Part shown: positions 16,645 through 27,403 of the stretch, piece after piece
Layout of the letters: the number at the start of each line of letters is the position of its first letter
Position numbering within the stretch: the first letter of the stretch is position 1
Source: an uncultured Clostridia bacterium
GTDB taxonomy: Bacteria > Bacillota > Clostridia > Christensenellales > Borkfalkiaceae
Length of the DNA stretch: 64,000 nucleotides
Assembly (NCBI GenBank): GCA_944328495.1
Contig: CALVHR010000004.1
Span: 1-64,000 of the forward strand
Reading direction: 5' to 3'
Notes under the pieces: generated by a model
The model's database searches: none
What the model saw: only the letters and a program-made list of their open reading frames with translations
What the model was told of the DNA's origin: nothing
Position numbers and translations under genes: made by a program

Positions 16645-16673
16645 ATTTTAAACTAATTTTTTCGATTTTGCAA
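16645..16673 (-). promoter_or_regulatory. Promoter of serS
   Basis: TTGCAA (16668-16673) and TAAAAT (16645-16650), 17-base spacer, minus strand. Confidence 0.6.
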
Positions 16674-16752
16674 TAGAATCGGCGAACCTTTGGCAATTTC
16701 TCTTTATTTTTTTGATTTCCCCCTTCCCCGAACATCATTTACGAAAAAATAT

Positions 16753-16781
16753 TTGTATTCACACCAAATTTATGATATAAT
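16753..16781 (+). promoter_or_regulatory. Promoter of the P-type ATPase gene
   Basis: TTGTAT (16753-16758) and TATAAT (16776-16781), 17-base spacer. Its -10 box overlaps an in-frame ATG at 16780, which therefore cannot be the translation start; the next ATG at 16807 lies 19 bases after the predicted RNA start. Confidence 0.7.
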
Positions 16782-16806
16782 GAAAAAAAATACTCTCGGT
16801 AATTCT

Positions 16807-19461
16807 ATGAACGAAAATAAAGATTCAACGCAAACCAAACGTTCGTCCTCTGCCCGCAGGCGCGCCGCCGCAAAAACATCAGAACCCGTCCGCGAAACGC
16901 AGGGAACGGACCTTAAAGAATATGTGCGGCAAAAAATCAACGACGATGCCCGATCGCAGGACAACCGCAACGATTCTGCCGAAACCCCGGACATCTCCGC
17001 GATCCGGAAACAATTCAAGAAAATGAAGTCGCAGCCGAGCATGACCGGAGTGCGTCGCTTTGCTCCGTCCGTCGATCAGGGTCTGACGAGTGCCCAGGTA
17101 AACGAGCGTTTTTCTCAGTGTCTGTTCAACGACACAAATCAGAAATATTCGAAATCCTATGCCAGCATATTCATCGGGAATATCTGCACCTTCTTCAACC
17201 TTCTGTGCGCACTTGCAGCCGTCGCCCTTGCCTTTGCAAACGCGCCTCTGTCGCAATACCTTTTTGTCGTCATTTTTGGTCTGAACCTTACCTTCGGGCT
17301 CGTCATGGAGATCCGCGCTAAACGCAAGATCGATAAACTTTCTTTGCTGAATGTTCCGACAGCCAAAGTCCTGCGCAACGGTGAAATTGCCGAAATACAC
17401 GCGAAAGACATAGTGCTCGACGACATAGTCCTGCTCTCTCTCGGAAATCAGGTGCCGGCAGACTGCATACTTGCCGAAGGAACGATCGAAGTCAACGAAT
17501 CGCTCCTTACGGGAGAATCGGTTCCCGTCAAAAAAGAAAAAGGCGACCTTTTGTATGCCGGAAGTTTTATTTCCAGCGGTTCATGCAAAGCGCGCGCCGA
17601 TAAAATCGGAAGCGCAACTTACCTCAATTCGCTCTCCGCTAAAGCAAAAAAATATAAGAAACCGAACTCGGAACTGATGCGCTCGACAAAGCTCATCATC
17701 ACGATCATTGCGCCGCTGATCATTCTCGTCGCCATAGGAATATTCCTCGTAAACAGAAACTGGTACCTGACCAACGTCGTCGAAACGCTCAGCCGCACCG
17801 AATTGAATGCGATTATCCGCAGTACCGTCGCCGTCGTCATCGGTATGATCCCGTCCGGAATGCTGCTCCTTACAAGCCTTGCGCTTACGGTCGGTATACT
17901 GCGCCTGATGTCTCAAAACACCCTCGTTCAGGACTTGTATTCGTTGGAAATGCTTGCCCGCGTGAATGTGCTGTGCCTCGATAAAACAGGCACGATCACG
18001 GACGGACGCATGAAAGTAAATGACTGCATGCTTTTGAACAATCCGACAAATTTCACGATCAACGAAATTCTCGGTTCCTATTTGTCTGCCCTGCACGACA
18101 ATAATCAGACCTCGATTGCGTTAAACAATTATTTCGGTCACAGCTCAACCCTAAAAGCGACTGCAACCATCCCCTTCTCTTCCAAACGTAAACTCTCCGC
18201 CGTCACATTTGACGAGATCGGAACTGTGGCGATGGGTGCCCCCGAATTCGTGCTCGGTACCGTACCCGATAAGATCGACCGTATTATCACCCAGTACGCT
18301 TCATCGGGACTGCGCGTGCTCATCGTGGCCCTATCTTCGGGAAAAATCGTCGGCGATAAGCTTCCTTCTGCTTTTAAACCTCTTGCGATCATTTCCATTG
18401 CCGACAACATTCGCGAAGATGCCGCCCAAACCATCCGCTGGTTTAAAGACAATGACGTCGCCGTAAAAATCATTTCAGGCGACAATCCCGTAACAGTATC
18501 CGAAGTCGCACGGCGCGTCGGTGTCGTGAATGCGGAAAAATATATTTCTCTGGAAGGACTCAATGAAAAGGAAGTCGCTTCGGTCGCCAATCAATATACA
18601 GTCTTCGGACGCGTGACTCCCGAACAAAAAGCGATACTTGTCAAATCCATCAAATCCGAAGGCAATACCGTCGCTATGACGGGCGACGGCGTAAACGATA
18701 TTCTCGCCCTGAAAGAAGCGGACTGCGCCGTAAGCGTCGCTTCGGGAAGCGACGCCGCAAAAAACGTAAGCCATATCGTGTTGCTCGATAATAACTTCGC
18801 GTCTATGCCCAAAGTCGTCTATGAAGGCCGTCGCGTCATCAACAATATTCAGAATTCTTCATCCATGTACCTGATGAAGACGCTGTTTACTACGATCTTT
18901 GCGATTATTTCCATCATTCTGGGCCAAAGATATCCGTTTGAAACCAATAACTTGATGCTGATGGAAATTTTTGTCATCGGCGTGCCCACTTTCTTTCTCT
19001 CCCTGCAGCCGAACACCAATCGCGTGCAAGGCAAATTCCTGCCGACCGTCCTGTCACGAGCCGTACCTTTTGCAATCGTTCTCGTCCTTGCAGCACAAAG
19101 CACGCAACTTATGGCTTTCCTGCAACCGGAATATTTCCAGGCCCACACCAAAGAAATTTCGGTTGTGATCATCACTTTCTCCGGACTCGCCATGCTGTAT
19201 CGCATTTGCCTGCCGCTGAATTTCTATCGCACCATTTTATTTATCGGAATGTGCGCAGCATGCATTCTTTGCCTCACGCTTCTTCCCAATATGTTTTTCG
19301 AATCGGAACCGGGAAGCGGATATACCCCCTTGGATTTTGTTTCTATCCTCTATATTACCGTCGTCATCACGCTCTGTATCCCTCTTTCGGGAATACTCAT
19401 GCGGGTCACCGAGCGTCTTCGTTCCAAAAAAACAGACCAGAAACCCGTGATCCTGCACTGA
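16807..19461 (+). CDS. Cation-translocating P-type ATPase (CtpE-like, probable calcium type)
   Basis: An 884-residue E1-E2 ATPase. The start at 16807 is set by the promoter, and the ribosome site is weak. About 120 polar residues come before the first membrane helix. Then come two helix pairs, the actuator TGES at 235-238, the phosphorylated Asp392 in DKTGTIT, the hinge MTGDGVND, and about six C-terminal helices. In helix 4 the usual PEGL ion-site motif is replaced by IPSG (GMIPSGMLLLTSLAL), as in CtpE-like Bacillota homologues, which have been linked to calcium uptake or efflux. No heavy-metal domain or CPC motif is present, so copper or cadmium transport is unlikely. Ion identity is inferred only. 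Confidence 0.85.
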   Translation: MNENKDSTQTKRSSSARRRAAAKTSEPVRETQGTDLKEYVRQKINDDARSQDNRNDSAETPDISAIRKQFKKMKSQPSMTGVRRFAPSVDQGLTSAQVNERFSQCLFNDTNQKYSKSYASIFIGNICTFFNLLCALAAVALAFANAPLSQYLFVVIFGLNLTFGLVMEIRAKRKIDKLSLLNVPTAKVLRNGEIAEIHAKDIVLDDIVLLSLGNQVPADCILAEGTIEVNESLLTGESVPVKKEKGDLLYAGSFISSGSCKARADKIGSATYLNSLSAKAKKYKKPNSELMRSTKLIITIIAPLIILVAIGIFLVNRNWYLTNVVETLSRTELNAIIRSTVAVVIGMIPSGMLLLTSLALTVGILRLMSQNTLVQDLYSLEMLARVNVLCLDKTGTITDGRMKVNDCMLLNNPTNFTINEILGSYLSALHDNNQTSIALNNYFGHSSTLKATATIPFSSKRKLSAVTFDEIGTVAMGAPEFVLGTVPDKIDRIITQYASSGLRVLIVALSSGKIVGDKLPSAFKPLAIISIADNIREDAAQTIRWFKDNDVAVKIISGDNPVTVSEVARRVGVVNAEKYISLEGLNEKEVASVANQYTVFGRVTPEQKAILVKSIKSEGNTVAMTGDGVNDILALKEADCAVSVASGSDAAKNVSHIVLLDNNFASMPKVVYEGRRVINNIQNSSSMYLMKTLFTTIFAIISIILGQRYPFETNNLMLMEIFVIGVPTFFLSLQPNTNRVQGKFLPTVLSRAVPFAIVLVLAAQSTQLMAFLQPEYFQAHTKEISVVIITFSGLAMLYRICLPLNFYRTILFIGMCAACILCLTLLPNMFFESEPGSGYTPLDFVSILYITVVITLCIPLSGILMRVTERLRSKKTDQKPVILH

Positions 19462-19488
19462 TCGCATCGCTGAATGAACAACACGCAA

Positions 19489-19542
19489 ATACAAGAAAAG
19501 GTGCGGCGCCGCAAAATTGCGGCGCCGCACCTTTTCTTGTAT
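19489..19542. terminator. Bidirectional terminator between the P-type ATPase gene and gyrA
   Basis: A 26-bp perfect stem with a two-base loop (AA), centred at 19515-19516. GTGCGGCGCCGC forms the core, with A-rich and T-rich flanks on either side so that both strands end in CTTTTCTTGT. It lies between convergent genes. Confidence 0.9.
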
Positions 19543-19546
19543 GGAT

Positions 19547-22135
19547 TTATTCGCCTTCTTCGGTATTCCCGTCCGAATTTTCTTCGGGCTCTGTCTCAGA
19601 TACCGATTCTTGTTTTTCAGCGTCAGCGGAATCCGTCTCCTCAACGCTTTCCTGCGACGCATCTTCTTCGCGAGGCGCTACCGCGACCGTCGCAACCTCC
19701 GAATCTTTCAGGCGCATGACTCGCACGCCCTGTGTGTTTCTGCCGATCTTGGAGATGTCGGAAACGTGCATGCGGATGATGGTGCCGTTTGCGGATATGA
19801 TCATCAGGTCTTCTTCTTCGGAGACCACCTTTAAAGCGACGAGATGCCCCGTCTTCTCGTTGAATACGCCTGCCTTGATCCCTTTGCCGGCACGCCCCTG
19901 CAAGCGGTAATCCTCCACATCGGAACGCTTGCCGTAGCCTTTGGAAGTAAGCGTAAAGATCTCACAGCCTTCCTTGACCACAAGCATATCGACCAAGCGG
20001 TCATCCTCGCCGAGATTCATGGCGCGCACGCCCTGTGTATCTCTGCCCATCGGACGAACATCCTTTTCACTGAAACGGATACATTTCCCTTCACGGGATG
20101 CAATAATAAGTTCATCGTCGCCCGTTGTAAACTGTACGGAAATGAGTTCATCACCCTCATTGATCTTGATCGCTATCTTGCCTACTTTTCGAATGTTCGC
20201 AAATTCTTCCAAAGCCGTCTTTTTGATCAGGCCGTTGCGCGTCGCCATTGCGATATACCCTTGCGTATCGGCCGCAAGCGGAATGATTGCCGTGATCTTC
20301 TCGTCCTGCGCGATCTGCAACAAGTTCACGATGGCTCTGCCGCGCGCCTGCCGCTGCGCTTCGGGTATCTCGTACCCCTTGATCGAATACACTTTTCCGA
20401 ACGAGGAGAAGAACAAAATATCGGAATGCGTCGAAGCTATAAACAGCCGCTCTACAAAATCTTCTTCCTTCGGCTTGTGCGCCGTAATGCCCATTCCGCC
20501 GCGGCGCTGAGCCTTATATTCGGCAACAGGCTGACGCTTGACATATCCCGAATGCGTCATCGTGATGACGACATCTTCTTCTTCGATCAGATCCTCGATA
20601 TCGATCTCGCCGTAATCATAAGAAAGTTCGGTCTTGCGTTCGCTGGGATAATTGTCATGGATCACCGTCAGATCAGTCTTAATGATATCAAGAACGCGCT
20701 GCTCGTTGGCGAGTATGTCTTTCAAATCGGCAATGGTACGCTCCAATTCTTCCAACTCTTCGCGAAGTTTTTCGACTTCCAGCGAAGTCAGCCGCTGCAA
20801 GCGCATTTCGAGAATTGCGTTTGCCTGCTTATCGGACAGTTCGAACGCCGTCGTCAGTTTTACTGCCGCATCGTTCTTATCTGCCGAGTTTTTGATGATC
20901 GCAATCACTTCGTCGATATGCGCAAGCGCAAGAACCAGCCCCGCAACAATGTGCGCACGCTCTTCCGCTTTGTTCAGATCGAAGCGCGTGCGGCGTACGA
21001 TCACGTCTTTTTGATGTTCAATGTAATAATGAATGCACTCTTTGAGATTGAGAACTTTCGGTTCTCCGTCTACAAGCGCCAGCATGATGATCCCGTTGGA
21101 TGTCTGCAATTGCGTATGTTTGTAAAGCGTATTCAAGACGACCTGTGCGTTCGCATCTTTGCGCAACTCGATCACAATACGCATACCGTCGCGGTCGGAC
21201 TCTTCGCGTATATCCGATATGCCCTCAACACGCTTATCTTTTACAAGATCGGCAATGTTTTCGATCAGCTTCGCTTTGTTTACCTGATACGGAATCTCGG
21301 TGACCACGATGCGCGTGCGCTGTGTATTGCCCGACGTATAATCCTCGATCTCACACTTCGCGCGAAGAACATAATTCCCCCTGCCTGTGCGATACGCGCG
21401 TTTGATACCCGCCCTTCCCATCAGAATGGCGCCCGTCGGAAAATCGGGAGCAGGAATATGTTCCATCAGTTCTTCGATGGTTATGTCCGGATTTTCGATC
21501 TGTGCGATCACGCCGCTGATGACTTCCGCCAGATTGTGCGGCGGTATATTCGTCGCCATACCGACAGCAATACCGTCACTGCCGTTGACGAGCAAATTCG
21601 GAAAACGCGACGGCAAGACACAGGGCTGCATCCCCGTATCGTCAAAGGTCGGGTAATAATCCACCGTCTCTTTATCCAGATCGCGCAGCATTTCCGACGC
21701 AAGTTTGGACATGCGCGCTTCCGTATAACGCATTGCAGCCGGAGGATCGCCGTCCACCGACCCAAAGTTACCGTGCCCGTCGACCAGCGGAAAATTGATG
21801 GAAAAATCCTGCGCCAATCGCACGAGCGCGTCGTATACCGCAAAGTCACCGTGCGGATGATATTTACCGAGAACATCACCGACGATACGTGCACATTTGC
21901 GGTACGCCTTATCGCTGTACAGGCCCATTTCATGCATAGAGTACAGAATTCGGCGGTGTACAGGTTTCAATCCGTCGCGAACGTCAGGGATCGCGCGGCT
22001 TACGTTGACCGCCATGGCATAGGCAATAAACGACTTTCGCAGTTCATCGTCTACCTCCACGTCGATCATATTGGTCATAGCCAGAGTCTTTTTAAACTCT
22101 TCGGTCAATTCGGGACTTGTTTCTTTCTTCGCCAT
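19547..22135 (-). CDS. gyrA: DNA gyrase subunit A
   Basis: Breakage-reunion subunit of the supercoiling type II topoisomerase; 862 residues. The active-site tyrosine is in [10 protein letters not shown], followed by the winged-helix and tower regions and a C-terminal beta-pinwheel with the GyrA box QRRGGMG. The last 50 residues are very acidic ([19 protein letters not shown]). In the quinolone region the sequence reads [10 protein letters not shown]: the position equivalent to E. coli Ser83 is Phe98 (codon 21842-21844), while the Asp87 equivalent is kept. It lies 12 bases downstream of gyrB. The GyrA box supports gyrase over topoisomerase IV. Confidence 0.97.
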   Translation of the reverse strand: MAKKETSPELTEEFKKTLAMTNMIDVEVDDELRKSFIAYAMAVNVSRAIPDVRDGLKPVHRRILYSMHEMGLYSDKAYRKCARIVGDVLGKYHPHGDFAVYDALVRLAQDFSINFPLVDGHGNFGSVDGDPPAAMRYTEARMSKLASEMLRDLDKETVDYYPTFDDTGMQPCVLPSRFPNLLVNGSDGIAVGMATNIPPHNLAEVISGVIAQIENPDITIEELMEHIPAPDFPTGAILMGRAGIKRAYRTGRGNYVLRAKCEIEDYTSGNTQRTRIVVTEIPYQVNKAKLIENIADLVKDKRVEGISDIREESDRDGMRIVIELRKDANAQVVLNTLYKHTQLQTSNGIIMLALVDGEPKVLNLKECIHYYIEHQKDVIVRRTRFDLNKAEERAHIVAGLVLALAHIDEVIAIIKNSADKNDAAVKLTTAFELSDKQANAILEMRLQRLTSLEVEKLREELEELERTIADLKDILANEQRVLDIIKTDLTVIHDNYPSERKTELSYDYGEIDIEDLIEEEDVVITMTHSGYVKRQPVAEYKAQRRGGMGITAHKPKEEDFVERLFIASTHSDILFFSSFGKVYSIKGYEIPEAQRQARGRAIVNLLQIAQDEKITAIIPLAADTQGYIAMATRNGLIKKTALEEFANIRKVGKIAIKINEGDELISVQFTTGDDELIIASREGKCIRFSEKDVRPMGRDTQGVRAMNLGEDDRLVDMLVVKEGCEIFTLTSKGYGKRSDVEDYRLQGRAGKGIKAGVFNEKTGHLVALKVVSEEEDLMIISANGTIIRMHVSDISKIGRNTQGVRVMRLKDSEVATVAVAPREEDASQESVEETDSADAEKQESVSETEPEENSDGNTEEGE

Positions 22136-22147
22136 GATGCTTCCCCT

Positions 22148-24085
<1,938 letters not shown>

Positions 24086-24097
24086 TTAAACATTTGT

Positions 24098-24125
24098 ATT
24101 ATAGCATATTTCCGCTTATTTTCAA
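24098..24125 (-). promoter_or_regulatory. Promoter of gyrB-gyrA
   Basis: TTGAAA (24120-24125) and TATAAT (24098-24103), 16-base spacer, minus strand; leader of about 35 nt. A small AAAGGTT/AACCTTT hairpin with a T-rich tail lies upstream at 24235-24255. Confidence 0.7.
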
Positions 24126-24318
24126 AACGTTTTACTCTCGTTTTTCTAAATAAATTTGTCCGATTGCGTTTAAAGCCCGTATTTGCCCCTCTAAGGCGCA
24201 AAAATAAGCTTCTTAACAAAAATGTCGGCTTTTTAAAGGTTCAAACCTTTTTCTTTTTGCATAAAAGCATATGAAAACGGGAATACTGTAAAAAATTCCC
24301 TTCGGAGGTAAATTTGTC

Positions 24319-24471
24319 ATGAATATCAAATGCGGACACTGCGGCAAAGACTGCGACGCTTCCGATATCTTCGTTTGCAGCGATTGCGGTTCCTTCTTAT
24401 GTGCGGACTGCGCAAAAAATTCAGGCGCTCTCTGCCCCGGCTGCTATGGCAGATTGAACCGCCTTTGCTGA
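24319..24471 (+). CDS. 50-residue cysteine-rich zinc-finger-like microprotein
   Basis: ATG 24319 follows TCGGAGGT, one of the best ribosome sites in the window. The product has 50 residues, ten of them Cys and one His. The Cys pairs are spaced CGHCGKDC, CSDCG, CADC and CPGCYGR, as in treble-clef or RING-like fingers binding two zinc ions. There is no signal peptide or membrane segment. It is alone between divergent gyrB and a convergent lipoprotein gene, and is closed by a terminator at 24547-24593. I know no named family; a nucleic-acid- or protein-binding adaptor is plausible. Codon use matches its neighbours, so it is probably a real gene. Confidence 0.7.
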   Translation: MNIKCGHCGKDCDASDIFVCSDCGSFLCADCAKNSGALCPGCYGRLNRLC

Positions 24472-24546
24472 TCGATTGTGCCGCCCCGTTCGGAAGAAGA
24501 CACATAAATCAATATTCTGCGGCTCAGAAAAATATTGATTACTCCC

Positions 24547-24593
24547 AAAAAGAAAGGCGCGCTGCCCGAATTCGGACAACGCGCCTTTCTTTT
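24547..24593. terminator. Bidirectional terminator
   Basis: AAAAGAAAGGCGCG (24547-24560) pairs with CGCGCCTTTCTTTT (24580-24593) and encloses CCGAATTCGG. It serves the microprotein gene on the plus strand and the lipoprotein operon on the minus strand. Confidence 0.8.
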
Positions 24594-24610
24594 AATTTAT
24601 TACGTTACGT

Positions 24611-27400
24611 TCACACAATAAAGAAGTTCCATTTACCATACTCAAATACTTCGCCCGCTTTACACCATTTTACATAATAGTTCAGCTTATCGGTCAGAGT
24701 ACCTGTAATATGATATCCTTGCAAGACCATTGTCCAGCCGTCTTCTTCCGCCGCCGTACGTATAGGTTTATACGAACCTGTCGCAGGCAAAATGAGAATC
24801 AGATAACCGTCTTGTTCGACCGTGATTTGCGGACCTTTCGCAATCGTACTGTACGTGAAATCCATCCCTGCAACCGCGTCGATCATCGTAGAAAATTTAA
24901 AATTCGTCCGATCGGTAAATACAAGTCTGTTTTCTTCGATGGCTTCAATCGTTGTCGTTGCATCCGTTGAAACAGCTGCAATATTTTCAAAGATCGATTT
25001 TTCTTCCTCCACGGCACCGAGCGATTCTGCAAGGCTTTCGAACCTTTCCCGATCCATAGTTACATCATACTCGGACAAAGTATTATCCGCCTTCCAAACC
25101 AGATAATCCAGACTGTTTTCACGGTCTACTTCTTCCATTCCGTCAAACCCGAGCAAATCCGCCCGCATCCAAACATCCCATGTCGAAGAACTGTAATCTG
25201 CCGTCAACGATATACCGAAATCCGAACGCGCATTTACCGCAATTCCCTTCGCTGTCAGCGCAGAATAAGGAATAAATAATTTTAACGTCACCGAATTTTC
25301 CTTATTCAGCACTTCCAACGACAAACCTTCAAGCGTTGCCGCTCTTTTTGAAGTGCCGGGATAATTGTATACTGTTATTTTCCCGCTCGTATAAATGCCG
25401 ATCAGGTACGTGTTTGCCGTGCGGTATCCGCTGTAACGGATATAGTCCATATTTAAGAAAGTACCTACACCAATCGTATCACTTTCAGGTACGTCATTTT
25501 CGGTAACATATTCAAAATACAAGCCGTTACTGTCCCGCGTTGCCGTTCCGTTCCAAACATACTCGACGTTCGTCCCGCCCAAAGAGCCGAGGCTGACCGG
25601 AGTTCTTTGCATTTCTATTTCGCCGAGCGAACAGATATAATTTTCTCCCGCCAACAACTCATCCGCCTTTACGACAAGTTCATATCCAACATAGCCCGCT
25701 TTTTCAAAAGTAAGCGCCACATCGCCATAACTCACTCCCAGTGCAAACGAACCGTCTGCCAGTGTCTGCACGCTTCCATTCCCGTCACTGACCGTTACAT
25801 CTTCCAGCGATCCGAAGATATCCTTGATATTTCCTTCGACCGTAAACACGGTTTGATTTGAAACAAGCCGGATTTCCGCCGAAAAATCTTGCCCGATCAA
25901 TTGCTCGGACGTAAACTCAACGTTTATTTCGCCGTAATCCTCCGCCGCGATGGTAAGAGACAGTGTCTTGGACAGATCTACATTTTCCAATTCAAACGCG
26001 CCGTCCGCGCCGGTGGAAACCGTACCGTATGCACTTTGTACGTTTGCCCCTGCAACCGCAAGCCCGCTCACGTAATCTTTTACAATACCTTTTACGGACG
26101 CAATAACCCCTGCCAATTCGATATCCGACGCCGTATAATTGATTTCGGCCGGATCAAGCGAAATTCTCTGGGTTTGCGAGACATACGCCGCCTTTTCAAA
26201 AGTCAGCTCCAAAGAAGATTTTCCGCCGCTCAAAAGGGCAAGCGTCCACTTTCCTTCGGAATCGCTCAAAACCGTTTTTCCTTCGCACGATACGAGCACG
26301 CCTTCCTGTCCCGCATTGCCCGCAATAAATACGTCCGCATCGTTTTTATCATATTCATACAGTACTCCGCCATACGAAAAACGCAGATAATCAGCAAGAT
26401 TCATGCGATCCACTTCGGCCTCACCGTCTGCTCCCGTCATGTCTTCACGCATGAATACATCCCATTTCGCCGTAGAAAAATCTTCGCCCGTCAATGTAAG
26501 AGCAATCACGTCTTGCGCCTCGATCGCGTAACTTTCATCGACTCCTTCGAAAAATGAATACGGAATGTACGTTTCTATTATTGTTTTATCGCTTTGCGTT
26601 CGGGTCTGCGTAAATATTCCGTTTTCCAAACTCCATTCTCCGGAAATCAATGATTGCTTGGAATTGTTCGGATAATTGCTGATCTCGATCTTTCCCGCAA
26701 CCGAAATACGGATCAAGAATGTTGCGCCGTTTCGCGCCGTGCCCGTACGCTCGCCTACATTCAGAAAGATCCCGACTCCGTCATCCGCAACCGCATCCGC
26801 AACCGCACTGAATCGGAACGCTATGCCCTCATCGTCTCTGGCCGCATAACTGTCCCATGCCGCAGTATTTGTGCCGCCAAGCGCCCCGATCGAAACAAAC
26901 GGCATCACGGATATGTCTTTGCGGTTTTCCTTCGTTACCCAACGAGATACGTACGCACGATCGCTCACGATGGCTTCACTTTCGTCATATGGCTTATTGC
27001 CGTTAAACCAACCGACAAAGTCGAATCCTTCTCGCCCTTCGGGAACAGGCGGCTTTAAAACATCCCCTTCTTTTACTTCATATGCCACGCCGTCAAACGT
27101 AAGAGAATAAATATACTTGTCACGCCATACCGATACGATCACCAAATCATTTTCCAGCGCTGTGCCCGGGTCAAACGTCTGCCCGTCCGAAGTCTGCCAT
27201 TCCACAAAAATTTTGTTTGCATCACTGTTTTTCGGTTCGGGGAGCGCTGCTTTCTGCCCCTTCCATACAAAGGTTTGCTCGCCGTCGATCGTGACTGACA
27301 ACACGTTTTGGTTTTGCTCCGCAGGACGGGCGCACCCGACAGCCAATACCATACAAATTGCACAGATACCGACCAGTATTGCCATTAATACTTTTCTCAT
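24611..27400 (-). CDS. Multidomain surface lipoprotein with CBM9-like and regulatory beta-sandwich domains
   Basis: A 929-residue exported lipoprotein; signal peptide with lipobox LAVGC (Cys23). Next come InlB-type repeats (about 40-155; EGREGFDFVGWFNGNKPYD), a CBM9-like sandwich (about 165-345), and carboxypeptidase-regulatory-like domains (about 345-600; VKGIVKDYVSGLAVAGANVQ, VEGNIKDIFGSLEDVTV). A second copy of the CBM9-like module (about 605-785; SLGGTNVEYVWNGTATRDSNG) precedes a C-terminal domain (about 805-929) ending YYVKWCKAGEVFEYGKW. That last domain recurs inside the neighbouring sialidase-like protein. No catalytic motif is visible. It lies 3 bases after that gene and is probably a glycan-binding partner of it. 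Confidence 0.8.
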   Translation of the reverse strand: MRKVLMAILVGICAICMVLAVGCARPAEQNQNVLSVTIDGEQTFVWKGQKAALPEPKNSDANKIFVEWQTSDGQTFDPGTALENDLVIVSVWRDKYIYSLTFDGVAYEVKEGDVLKPPVPEGREGFDFVGWFNGNKPYDESEAIVSDRAYVSRWVTKENRKDISVMPFVSIGALGGTNTAAWDSYAARDDEGIAFRFSAVADAVADDGVGIFLNVGERTGTARNGATFLIRISVAGKIEISNYPNNSKQSLISGEWSLENGIFTQTRTQSDKTIIETYIPYSFFEGVDESYAIEAQDVIALTLTGEDFSTAKWDVFMREDMTGADGEAEVDRMNLADYLRFSYGGVLYEYDKNDADVFIAGNAGQEGVLVSCEGKTVLSDSEGKWTLALLSGGKSSLELTFEKAAYVSQTQRISLDPAEINYTASDIELAGVIASVKGIVKDYVSGLAVAGANVQSAYGTVSTGADGAFELENVDLSKTLSLTIAAEDYGEINVEFTSEQLIGQDFSAEIRLVSNQTVFTVEGNIKDIFGSLEDVTVSDGNGSVQTLADGSFALGVSYGDVALTFEKAGYVGYELVVKADELLAGENYICSLGEIEMQRTPVSLGSLGGTNVEYVWNGTATRDSNGLYFEYVTENDVPESDTIGVGTFLNMDYIRYSGYRTANTYLIGIYTSGKITVYNYPGTSKRAATLEGLSLEVLNKENSVTLKLFIPYSALTAKGIAVNARSDFGISLTADYSSSTWDVWMRADLLGFDGMEEVDRENSLDYLVWKADNTLSEYDVTMDRERFESLAESLGAVEEEKSIFENIAAVSTDATTTIEAIEENRLVFTDRTNFKFSTMIDAVAGMDFTYSTIAKGPQITVEQDGYLILILPATGSYKPIRTAAEEDGWTMVLQGYHITGTLTDKLNYYVKWCKAGEVFEYGKWNFFIV

Positions 27401-27403
27401 TCC

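Noticed and set aside
16614..16690. T-box leader before serS
   Set aside because: The leader is only about 25-30 nt, with no T-box sequence or terminator.
16780..16806. Earlier in-frame ATG for the P-type ATPase
   Set aside because: It overlaps the TATAAT box, so it would not be in the mRNA.
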